Below, piece after piece: positions 23,580 to 30,451 of a DNA stretch of 30,451 bases (the first letter of the stretch is position 1; every line of letters starts with the position of its first letter). The position numbers and the translations under genes were made by a program. Origin of the DNA: Bacillota bacterium (lineage in GTDB: Bacteria; Bacillota; Clostridia; Christensenellales; Aristaeellaceae); assembly GCA_023409955.1 (NCBI GenBank), contig JAEYQQ010000062.1:1-30451 (forward strand), written 5' to 3'. Under the pieces are notes generated by a model, which worked only from the letters and a program-made list of their open reading frames with translations, searched no databases and had not been told where the DNA came from.

Positions 23580-23616
23580 AAGATCCAGCAAACATCTAAG
23601 TTTGCTGGATCTTTTT
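23580..23616 (+). terminator. strong Rho-independent terminator
   Basis: AAGATCCAGCAAAC (23580-23593) pairs exactly with GTTTGCTGGATCTT (23600-23613) around a six-base loop, followed by TTTTT. It ends the exonuclease transcript and lies before the convergent nucleotidase gene. Confidence 0.93.
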
Positions 23617-23711
23617 GTTGTGGAGCATAGGGGATAGGCTCATCTACAGTCGTAACGATAAGCTGCGACACAATGCATAGAACTGTGTTCTCTATAAGGC
23701 GTTAACACTAA

Positions 23712-25376
23712 TTACTTAGCTGGCTTCTCAGGCACGCCAATAATACGGCCGCTACCATATGGCTCGGCGTACTGCTCGCCAACCACGCCGTTAAGAACAT
23801 CCGTGATGTAGTTGATCAACACTTGATTGTCCAACATGATCTCATCCAGCAATATCTTGTTATCTTTAAACATGGTAAAGCCGTCGCCGGAGTCCTTAAT
23901 CATGTAATTATGACTAGCTAAGGTATACGTCTTGGTAAGATCGATATCCTCGCCGCCGATCTTCACATTATTAACGCGATATGCGCCAGCCACGCCGGTA
24001 AACAGGCCTTCATTGTTCTGTGTGCAGGAGGACTCAATGTAGGTATGGATTTCGTAAGTCAAGCCAGAAACCTGTAGAAACCCGCCGTTTTGATCAGGAA
24101 CAACACGGGAGCCCCACTCCAGGGCGTCAAGGATCTGCTGGCCGGTGGCTTCCACAACGCAAAGGGCGTTGCCGAAGGGGTGAACTTTGAGAATATCGTT
24201 TAGGGTGATGTCACCGGCTGGAATGCTTACGCGGATGCCGCCGCCGTTTACGAACGCCACATCGGCACCGCCCATAGCGCGATAGGCGTCAGCGCACAGG
24301 TTACCAAGGTTGGTTTCGGCGTTGCGAATGATGCGGATGGGCTTACCCTGGGCATCAACCGCGACAGGATCGTTGATGGTTAGGTCGACAGCGGTGTGTG
24401 CGACGACCTCTGATAGCTTTGCGTTCAGAGCAGATGTGGCACGTTCAATGGCGGCGTTCACATCGTTCTTAAGGCCAAACAGTGCGGGGACGGAAACGTC
24501 GTTACTCCAGGAGTACAGCCCGCTGGTAATGGAGCCGTCTTTGGCAGATATGCGTAGATAGCCAATTCCTTCAAGTTTGGTTCCGCAGGCGGAGCGATGT
24601 ACATCCTCGCCGTTTTTGTTCTTCATAATGACCTGATCTGTGTCGTGACTGTGACCGTCCAGCAGAGCGTCGATGCCGCTGGTATTACTGATAATATCGG
24701 AATAGGTGTATGGAGCGCTGCTGCTTTCGTTGCCAAGATGGGCCATTACGATCACGTAATTGGCACCTTCAGCGCGTGCGGAGTCAACGGCTGTTTGCAC
24801 TGCTGTGTAAAGTTTTTCGCCGTTCTCATCCTGGTAGAAGCCGTATATGAACTCGCCTGCTTCGTTTTGGAAGTACTTAGGCGCGGAAGAGGTAATGGTA
24901 TGCGGGGTGGTAACGCCGATGAATGCGACCTTTACACCGTCGAAATCCTTGATGATGTAGGGGTCAAAAATGGTCTCGCCCTCTTTGTTGAAGTTACAAC
25001 TGATGTAGGGGTACTTCGCGAGCTTCGTTAGCTCGAGGAAGCGATCCATGCCGTAATCAAATTCGTGGTTGCCGGGTATGGCCACGTCATAGCCAACAGT
25101 GTTCATCAGCTCAATGATAGCGGAGCCTGTGGTCAAGGTGCCGACAGGTTCTCCCTGAATCGCGTCACCGTTGTCAACCAGCACCACATGATTATCCTTC
25201 GCAAGCATCTGATCACGTATCGCGGCTACGCCGACATAGCCGAAGCCGTTGTCAACACCACAATGAGCATCACTGGTGTAAAGCACAACGATGTCTTTGG
25301 TCGGCGCGACCGATTCAGCGTTGGCAAATCCAAGAAGCATTACAAACGCTAAAACAAAACCCACAAACCTTTTCAT
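23712..25376 (-). CDS. secreted 5'-nucleotidase/2',3'-cyclic phosphodiesterase (UshA/YfkN family)
   Basis: 554 residues. Signal peptide MKRFVGFVLAFVMLLGFANA. The N-terminal metallophosphatase domain shows SDAHCG (D36, H38), DNGDAIQG, GNHEFDYG, VMAHLGNESS and GHSHD; the C-terminal 5'-nucleotidase domain shows NLCADAYR, FVNGGGIR and SGDGFTMF. Both domains look complete. AAGGGGG precedes the ATG. It would release nucleoside and phosphate outside the cell. No LPXTG or SLH anchor is seen, so it is probably released or only loosely held. It has its own promoter and is not in an operon with neighbours. Confidence 0.94.
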   Translation of the reverse strand: MKRFVGFVLAFVMLLGFANAESVAPTKDIVVLYTSDAHCGVDNGFGYVGVAAIRDQMLAKDNHVVLVDNGDAIQGEPVGTLTTGSAIIELMNTVGYDVAIPGNHEFDYGMDRFLELTKLAKYPYISCNFNKEGETIFDPYIIKDFDGVKVAFIGVTTPHTITSSAPKYFQNEAGEFIYGFYQDENGEKLYTAVQTAVDSARAEGANYVIVMAHLGNESSSAPYTYSDIISNTSGIDALLDGHSHDTDQVIMKNKNGEDVHRSACGTKLEGIGYLRISAKDGSITSGLYSWSNDVSVPALFGLKNDVNAAIERATSALNAKLSEVVAHTAVDLTINDPVAVDAQGKPIRIIRNAETNLGNLCADAYRAMGGADVAFVNGGGIRVSIPAGDITLNDILKVHPFGNALCVVEATGQQILDALEWGSRVVPDQNGGFLQVSGLTYEIHTYIESSCTQNNEGLFTGVAGAYRVNNVKIGGEDIDLTKTYTLASHNYMIKDSGDGFTMFKDNKILLDEIMLDNQVLINYITDVLNGVVGEQYAEPYGSGRIIGVPEKPAK

Positions 25377-25415
25377 TGGTATATTCCCCCTTTTATGTGT
25401 GTATTGTGCAATTCT

Positions 25416-25424
25416 ATTATAGCA
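25416..25424 (-). promoter_or_regulatory. extended -10 promoter of the nucleotidase gene
   Basis: On the minus strand TGC-TATAAT is a perfect extended -10, with no convincing -35. It lies about 40 bases before the ATG and a few bases from the oppositely directed promoter at 25433-25461. Confidence 0.6.
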
Positions 25425-25432
25425 TTCTCTGC

Positions 25433-25461
25433 TTGGAAGTTATAGATACTTGGTATATAAA
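25433..25461 (+). promoter_or_regulatory. promoter of a candidate small RNA
   Basis: TTGGAA (25433-25438), 17-bp spacer, TATAAA (25456-25461). No coding sequence follows until 25712, but a terminator lies at 25551-25597. Confidence 0.45.
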
Positions 25462-25467
25462 TTCTTA

Positions 25468-25597
25468 CACAATGATGTGTCTACTGCATAACCTATATGC
25501 ATCCATCAAGAGGCTCGCTAAGATATGTCTTTCGTTTGGTTTATATTTACAGATACACACTGAAACGTAGATACATGTTAGTGTGTATCTTTCTTTT
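25468..25597 (+). ncRNA. candidate small RNA or attenuator leader
   Basis: About 130 bases run from the promoter above to a hairpin AGATACACACT (25551-25561) / AGTGTGTATCT (25580-25590), an exact 11-bp stem with an 18-base loop and the T-rich tail TTCTTTT. No credible ORF with a ribosome site lies between. It could be an independent small RNA or a leader whose hairpin attenuates the secreted-protein gene at 25712. Expression is unproven. Confidence 0.35.
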
Positions 25598-25711
25598 AGC
25601 TCGAGCCAATGAAAAGGAAAATGTAAAGAAATGCCGAATAGATTATGACATTAAAATGGGTAGATGTGTTGTGATCGTAAGGATACATCTCTGAAGATCG
25701 GAGGATCAAAA

Positions 25712-26608
25712 ATGAAACGAAAAATTTTTGTTCTATTTCTTGCTCTTGTATTGATGACCATCAACAACGCTTATGCTGGAAAAGCTCGAAGCATAGTTAG
25801 CAATACCGATTCTGATTACCATGTTGTCCATCTTGAGCAGCACTTGAACTCTACCGATCTACATGGAACCGGTAACTATCTTAAAATGAGAAAGGAAGCA
25901 AAGAATTCAAAAGTTCTTGGTCACCTGGAACAGGCAGATCATTTTGTTTTGCTCAAGCTTCAGAATGGATATGCTAAGGTTGAGATAATTGAGTCAGATA
26001 AAACCAGTCCCGATTCATGGGTTGGCCTGACAGGTTGGGTCGATGCTGACTATATCAATTGCTATTGTAGCGATGCCAAGTATCATAGCAAAAATCCACG
26101 CGATTTTACTTCTGTGTCTAGTGATGCTCTTATACCATCGGATGCCGTTGGAGAGTACATTTTTTGTAGCGGTGCTGGTGCGTGGAGTACGCTAATAACG
26201 CTGTCCTCCGACGGATCTTTCATTGGCGACTTCGGAGATTCCGATATGGGAGACGCTGATGAGGCATATCCAAACGGTACGCATTACTTTCGTGGCTTTA
26301 GCGGACAATTCACAGATTTGCAAAAGATTAACGATTATACATATTCCATGACACTAGACACATTAACACCATGGGAAGCCAAGGACCACATACTTGGTGG
26401 AGTAAGGTATATTGCCTCTGATCCATATGGCTTTGAAAGCGGCAGGTCGTTTCTCATGTATACACCAGATTCGCCAATAGACGCTCTAACTGAAAGCTTT
26501 TTAAGCTGGATATCTGGCCCTCTAAGTGTGATACCTACTAATAAACTGGGTTGCTACGCAATCTACAATCAAGAAACCGGTTATGCTTTCTTCCTGATAG
26601 ATAATTGA
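25712..26608 (+). CDS. secreted SH3-like domain protein of unknown function
   Basis: 298 residues. Signal peptide MKRKIFVLFLALVLMTINNAYA. Residues about 55-115 (NYLKMRKEAKNSKVLGHL to TGWVDADYI) look like a bacterial SH3 (SH3b) module, which usually binds cell-wall peptides. The C-terminal half (from about 147, GEYIFCSGAGAWSTLITL) is an aromatic- and glycine-rich beta domain that I do not recognise by name. Start chosen for GGAGG (25700-25704) eight bases before the ATG. No catalytic motif such as NlpC/P60 or amidase is present. It probably acts at the wall. Codon use is more AT-rich than in the operons to the left. Confidence 0.75.
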   Translation: MKRKIFVLFLALVLMTINNAYAGKARSIVSNTDSDYHVVHLEQHLNSTDLHGTGNYLKMRKEAKNSKVLGHLEQADHFVLLKLQNGYAKVEIIESDKTSPDSWVGLTGWVDADYINCYCSDAKYHSKNPRDFTSVSSDALIPSDAVGEYIFCSGAGAWSTLITLSSDGSFIGDFGDSDMGDADEAYPNGTHYFRGFSGQFTDLQKINDYTYSMTLDTLTPWEAKDHILGGVRYIASDPYGFESGRSFLMYTPDSPIDALTESFLSWISGPLSVIPTNKLGCYAIYNQETGYAFFLIDN

Positions 26609-26789
26609 GAACTATGGAGATTTTATGTCGGTGTAAGTAAAAACCTTATAAACAAGGCATTATCAAGCTTCCTTGTTATCCTTCTAAATCACAAGTACAA
26701 CGTGAGCAATAATCCATTAGAGTAGATAACATTACCTGGAAAAACGTTTGGTTAGAAGAAATTGCTGTTTACTACATTCATATTTCAAC
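26609..26789. other. spacer without recognised genes
   Basis: AACAAGG (26651-26657) and CCTTGTT (26671-26677) could form a short stem soon after the secreted-protein gene, without a T run. Nothing else stands out before the tRNA-like fragment. Confidence 0.4.
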
Positions 26790-26830
26790 ATACCCGAAGT
26801 GTCGTAGACTCGAAATCTGCTGTAGTGCCA
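26790..26830 (+). other. tRNA-3'-end-like fragment (right copy)
   Basis: GTAGA (26804-26808), CTCGAAA (26809-26815) and TCTGC (26816-26820) form a five-base-pair T-arm with a seven-base loop, followed by an acceptor-like stretch ending in CCA at 26828-26830 and then a terminator. No D-arm, anticodon arm or 5' acceptor strand is found upstream, so it is a fragment. It is a direct repeat of 3201-3241. Confidence 0.45.
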
Positions 26831-26833
26831 TTA

Positions 26834-26858
26834 AACTCGCTGTATTAGCGGGTTTTTT
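26834..26858 (+). terminator. Rho-independent terminator behind the tRNA-like fragment
   Basis: AACTCGCT (26834-26841) pairs with AGCGGGTT (26847-26854), eight pairs including one G-T, around a five-base loop, followed by six T. It has no protein-coding gene just upstream, which fits the end of a former tRNA unit. Confidence 0.85.
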
Positions 26859-27007
26859 GCTTAATCTTTGATGAGTATGCATGGGCAGAAAACCAAATAT
26901 AAACAAGCTATGATGACCTATTTTTATTGCATCAATATATTATTTCTCAAATCGTTGGTAAAATAGATGTCATCAATATGTTACATATCATAAGGGGATG
27001 GTGCATC

Positions 27008-27766
27008 ATGGCAACGCAAATATATACAACGAAAGAAATCGCAGATATGGTTGGTATACATGTGAATACCGTCCGTTTTTACGAAGAAATAGGGTTTTTG
27101 ACAAAACCTGAGCGCCTCCCAAATGGCTATCGCGTATACACGGATTTGCAGCTTGAACAATGCAAGCTGATTCGCTGTGCAATGAAGGCAGAAGTGTTGC
27201 AAAACGGTCTTCGAAAGAAGGCGGTAGCAGTTGTTCGCCTCTGTGCCGCACAGGACTTTGACGCTGCTATTGCTGCTGCAGAAGATTATCGCTCAATGAT
27301 TGAAAGAGAAATAAAAAATGCAAAGGCAGCCATCTACTCCGTTGAAAAGATACTGAGCGAAAACACGGTGTCAGAGGCACTGGAGATCAATGGTCGGGAT
27401 GCGGCTAAAACGCTGGGAGTGACCTTGGAAACACTCCGTACTTGGGAGAGAAGCGGGCTCATTAAAGTCAAACGCCAAGAAAACGGTTACCGTATTTACA
27501 CTGCCGCCGATATGGAAAGATTGAATATTGTCCGCACACTTCGGTGTGCAAACTATTCTCTTTCAGCTATTCTAAGATTGCTTAACGGCCTGGACAGCCA
27601 AACGACACAGTCGGTAGAAAAGCTACTAAACACACCGGAAGAAAATGAAGACATTATCTCGGTATGCGATTGGTTGATACTGTCGCTTCAAAATACATTG
27701 ATTGACGCAGACAGGCTCCTTCGGATGCTTGGGCATATAAAAGAAAATCTTGCTACCCTCCAGTAA
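27008..27766 (+). CDS. MerR-family regulator with two helix-turn-helix domains
   Basis: 252 residues. A first MerR domain (residues 5-58, YTTKEIADMVGIHVNTVRFYEEIG) is followed by a helical stretch (about 85-118, likely coiled coil) and a second MerR domain (about 127-185, GRDAAKTLGVTLETLRTWERSG and ENGYRIYTAADMERL). Most MerR proteins have one such domain and a C-terminal effector region. AAGGGG lies upstream of the ATG at 27008; a longer frame from 26927 overlaps the likely promoter (TGG-TAAAAT at 26956-26964). It directly precedes an efflux gene and probably controls it in response to a toxic compound. Confidence 0.9.
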   Translation: MATQIYTTKEIADMVGIHVNTVRFYEEIGFLTKPERLPNGYRVYTDLQLEQCKLIRCAMKAEVLQNGLRKKAVAVVRLCAAQDFDAAIAAAEDYRSMIEREIKNAKAAIYSVEKILSENTVSEALEINGRDAAKTLGVTLETLRTWERSGLIKVKRQENGYRIYTAADMERLNIVRTLRCANYSLSAILRLLNGLDSQTTQSVEKLLNTPEENEDIISVCDWLILSLQNTLIDADRLLRMLGHIKENLATLQ

Positions 27767-27770
27767 TACA

Positions 27771-27820
27771 CCATCCTTTATTTCTTTGGTATACTGTCAA
27801 CTGATAGAAATGGAGGATGG
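27771..27820 (+). promoter_or_regulatory. promoter embedded in a ribosome-site-sequestering hairpin
   Basis: CCATCCTTTATTTC (27771-27784) can pair as RNA over all 14 positions (two G-U) with GAAATGGAGGATGG (27807-27820), which contains the ribosome site of the MFS gene. The loop holds an extended -10, TGG-TATACT (27787-27795). Transcripts starting there, near 27802, lack the left arm and leave the ribosome site free, whereas read-through from the MerR gene would mask it. As DNA, the inverted repeat could instead be a MerR operator. Confidence 0.55.
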
Positions 27821-27826
27821 TTTATC

Positions 27827-29080
27827 ATGCAAAACTATAAGAAGAAAGCTATTTTATTCTTGGCAAGTCAGGGCGTAACATTGTTCGGGTCGTCTCTCGT
27901 TCAGTTTGCGATCATCTGGTTTGCAACGCTTAATACGTCATCTGGTGGTTGGGTTTCGGCACTCACCGTTGCAGCTTATGTACCGCAGTTTCTTATCTCT
28001 TTTTTCTCCGGCGTTTGGGCTGATAGGTACTCACGCAAAAAATTGATCATTCTGGCGGACAGTCTGATTGCTGCAGCAACCCTTGTACTGACGATTTTGA
28101 TGCCAAGTATTGGTGAAGGTACGCCGATTTTAATGTCATTGGTAGCCATCTCTGTTGTGCGTTCTATCGGAACCGGCATACAGACACCTGCCGTAAATGC
28201 GGCGATATCTCAGCTCGTCCCAGAGGATAAGCTGATGAAGTTTAATGGTATCAATTCTACGATTCAGTCCCTTGTGCAGTTTGCTGCTCCTGCTGCTGCT
28301 GGCGCTGTACTGTCTTTTAGTACCCTTGGCACAACCCTCATGATTGATGTTACTACTGCTATTGTTGGTATTGGTATACTCTCTGCGGTTGCGATTCCAT
28401 TTACCAAAGCTGTTGAAGCCCCCTCAATGATTTCCGAAATGAAAGCGGGCTTTACATATGCTGCAAAGGAAAGCTTTATCGGACAGCTTCTTTTGGTTTT
28501 TGGAGTGTTCATTTTCCTATGCGTTCCGGCAGGCTTTTTGGCCACACTCTTTGTCAGCCGCTTTTATGGAGACACCTATTGGTACCTGACCCTTGTGGAA
28601 GTCATTGGTTTCATCGGCATGGCGGCGGGCGGCCTGCTCATAGGTACATGGGGTGGATTCAAAAACCGAGTTAAAACGTTGGTGGTTGGCATAATCGCCT
28701 TCGGAGCGCTGGCCATCGGTATGGGTGCAACAGATAACTTTGTTGTCTACCTCATTCTCATGGCGGTATACGGTGTTGCGCTGACGATGGTACAGACGGC
28801 CTCGACCACGCTTTTACAAGAGAATACCTCGTCTGATATGATCGGGCGTGTGTTCGGGTTGTTCGGGGCGATGTACTCCGGATTTCTGCCCCTGGGTATG
28901 CTGGTGTTCGGCCCGTTAGCAGATGCTGTCTCCATGCGGCTGCTCATGGTCACATCAGGCGTGATGCTGTTGGCTATGGCGGCAGGCATATTGCTGAACA
29001 GAGGTTTTTATCTGCGTGGAATGACCAAAGCACAAGAGAATAAAGACAGTGAGGCGGACATTGATGCCACAACAAGATAA
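27827..29080 (+). CDS. MFS efflux transporter (macrolide-efflux/EntS-like)
   Basis: 417 residues with about 12 membrane segments. The N-terminus (KKKAILFLASQGVTLFGSSLVQFAIIWFATL) and the loop GVWADRYSRKKLIILAD, the MFS motif between segments 2 and 3, resemble Mef-type drug efflux proteins. It would expel a small toxic compound using the proton gradient. GGAGG (27812-27816) is ten bases before the ATG. Its last 17 bases overlap the start of the UvrA-like gene in another frame, indicating translational coupling. The drug is unknown. Confidence 0.92.
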   Translation: MQNYKKKAILFLASQGVTLFGSSLVQFAIIWFATLNTSSGGWVSALTVAAYVPQFLISFFSGVWADRYSRKKLIILADSLIAAATLVLTILMPSIGEGTPILMSLVAISVVRSIGTGIQTPAVNAAISQLVPEDKLMKFNGINSTIQSLVQFAAPAAAGAVLSFSTLGTTLMIDVTTAIVGIGILSAVAIPFTKAVEAPSMISEMKAGFTYAAKESFIGQLLLVFGVFIFLCVPAGFLATLFVSRFYGDTYWYLTLVEVIGFIGMAAGGLLIGTWGGFKNRVKTLVVGIIAFGALAIGMGATDNFVVYLILMAVYGVALTMVQTASTTLLQENTSSDMIGRVFGLFGAMYSGFLPLGMLVFGPLADAVSMRLLMVTSGVMLLAMAAGILLNRGFYLRGMTKAQENKDSEADIDATTR

Positions 29081-30451
29081 GATCATTATTCGGGGGCTAT
29101 CCCAGAACCATTTGAAAAATGTATCACTGGAAATTCCAAAAGGAAAAATCATTGTGTTTACCGGTGTATCTGGTTCCGGTAAATCAAGTATTGTTTTTGA
29201 CACGATTGCGGCCGAAAGTCAACGGCAGTTGAATGAAACATATCCTGCTTTTGTACGCTCGAGACTGCCAAAATATGAGCGCCCCAAAGTAGAAAGTATA
29301 GATAACCTGTCTGCGTCGGTGATAATCGACCAAAATACTTTGGGCGGAAATCCCGATCAACAGTTGGCACCATCAGCGAAATGTATTCAGCTCTGCGTGT
29401 TTTGTTTTCCCGTATCGGTAATCCTTACGTCGGAACAGCATCGTGCTTTTCCTTTAACTCTCCCAACGGTATGTGTCCTGTATGCTCAGGGATTGGGAAC
29501 GTAACCGACCTGGATATTACAGCTGTAATTTTGCCGGAAGAAACATGGAACACTGGCATGGTAGATATGACGCTGTTCCGCCCAGGCAGTTGGTATTGGC
29601 AGCAGTATCACGACAGCGGGCTATTCGACCCTAATAAGAAGTGGAAGGATTATTCACCAAGAGAGAGAAACCTCCTGCTCTACGGTGCAGAAGAAAAGGG
29701 CGGCGAACGGGTTCACAAGCGGGTTGAAGGCCTTTACAACCAGTATTCCCGGCTTTTACTCAAAAGAGATCTGTCGGATAAAAGCGAAGCATTGCAAAGT
29801 CATGCGGCTGAGCTTATCCAGCAGGTGGAGTGCCCGGCCTGTCACGGTAAGCGCTTGAATGAAGCTGCTCTATCATGCAAGGTCGTGGGCTATAATATCT
29901 CCCAAATGTGTGATATGGAGTTTTCGGAACTGAGAGATGTTCTGAAAAGTATTACTGAACCCAACGCTCAGACGATTGTTGAATCATTGGTAGCCTCCTT
30001 AACTAGAATGATTGATATTGGCTTGCCCTATCTTTTCATGAATCGTGAAACTGTGTCCCTGTCGGGCGGTGAGGCGCAGCGCCTGAAGCTTGTGCGTTAT
30101 ATGGGTAGTTCCTTGAATGGTATGATGTATATTTTCGATGAACCAAGCACCGGTATGCATCCAAGGGATGTACACCGCATGACAAAGCTGCTGCAAAGAC
30201 TTCGGGACAAGGGCAATACCGTTATTGTTGTAGAGCACGATAAAGATGTGATATCTATTGCGGATGAAGTGATTGATGTGGGTCCGTTTGCGGGGCGAAA
30301 CGGCGGAGAGATTCTGTATCAAGGAAGCTATGCCGGTCTGCTTGATTCCGGTACCCTTACTGGTAATGCCATGAAACAGCATGTTTCAGTGAAAGCCAAT
30401 CCTCTAAAGCCCAAAGAGTTTTTGCCTATTAAAGGCGCATGTATTCATAAC
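29064..30451 (+). pseudogene. UvrA-like ABC ATPase lacking the UvrB-binding region; frameshifted, partial
   Basis: Starts at the ATG at 29064 inside the MFS gene. Residues 1-96 give Walker A GVSGSGKSS (from 34) and DNLSASVIIDQ. After asparagine 96 (29349-29351) the frame must slip by one base to continue as RSTVGTISEMYSALR, and it then stays open from 29354 to the window end. That part carries CPVCSG (29474) and CPACHG (29831) zinc motifs, signature LSGGEAQR (30059), Walker B IFDEPSTGMHP (30128) and EHD. Canonical UvrA has about 110 more residues between the first nucleotide site and the CPxC segment, the UvrB-binding domain; these are missing. Such proteins occur in drug self-resistance (DrrC type). 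The frameshift may be a real mutation, recoding or a sequence error. The 3' end is beyond the window. Confidence 0.85.

Noticed and set aside
27787..27826. Riboswitch upstream of the efflux gene
   Set aside because: The leader is too short, and the structure is a simple hairpin without a recognisable ligand-binding core.
29345..29358. Programmed -1 frameshift site
   Set aside because: The sequence does not match the X-XXY-YYZ slippery pattern and no stimulatory stem was seen just downstream; mutation or sequence error is simpler.
1..30451. CRISPR array, rRNA genes, insertion sequences with intact transposase
   Set aside because: No regularly spaced repeats, rRNA-like segments or transposase ORFs were found on either strand; only integrase relics are present.

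Overview
The window looks like a chromosomal segment of a Gram-positive anaerobe of the class Clostridia (Bacillota), probably a gut or digester lineage. This is inference from strong AGGAGG-type ribosome sites, consensus TTGACA/TATAAT promoters, two carbohydrate ABC importers that lack their own ATPase gene (as in Firmicutes that share an MsmX-type ATPase), a membrane AraC regulator of the YtdP type, and an ABC/LytTR/DUF3021 cassette. No rRNA, intact tRNA or CRISPR array is visible, so the taxon cannot be fixed.

Layout. (1) 1-3500: a four-gene ABC-2 exporter cassette (ATPase, permease, LytTR regulator, DUF3021 membrane protein) with a 21-bp-phased direct repeat upstream of its promoter. It sits between two copies of a 113-bp element, exactly 3260 bp apart, that carries a promoter, the palindrome CGTGATATCACG and a short ORF start. 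(2) 3554-4267: a decayed tyrosine integrase. (3) 4442-11202, minus strand: LacI regulator, two CUT1 permeases, solute-binding protein, PHP phosphoesterase, phosphohexomutase. A divergent sugar isomerase/epimerase-like gene follows at 11439. A matching AT-rich, CG-centred motif lies before the first permease and before the isomerase, which suggests one LacI regulon. (4) 12581-12718: a second integrase relic. (5) 12900-18037, minus strand: an LplA/B/C-type importer followed by a metallo-beta-lactamase-fold hydrolase and a polysaccharide deacetylase. Divergent from it are a membrane AraC regulator, a serine hydrolase and an ADP-ribose/CDP-alcohol diphosphatase-like phosphoesterase. (6) 22838-26608: a KapD/ERI-like exonuclease, a secreted 5'-nucleotidase, a candidate small RNA and a secreted SH3-like protein. 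(7) 26790-26858: a tRNA-like 3' fragment with a terminator. (8) 27008-end: tandem-HTH MerR regulator, MFS efflux pump and a UvrA-like ABC protein. The last lacks the UvrB-binding region, carries a one-base frameshift and runs off the window.

How it may work together. Regions 3 and 5 look like two adjacent uptake-and-catabolism units. Each encodes a binding protein and two permeases, with a strong hairpin just after the binding-protein gene that may keep its mRNA level above that of the downstream enzymes. Neither has a glycosidase; the accessory enzymes are mostly phosphoesterases, a mutase, an isomerase and a deacetylase. I infer that small, perhaps phosphorylated or acylated, sugar derivatives are the substrates rather than polymers. 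Degenerate tRNA-3'-end-like direct repeats at about 3.2 kb and 26.8 kb, with the dead integrase just inside the left one, raise the possibility that the ~23.6 kb between them is an old integrated island.
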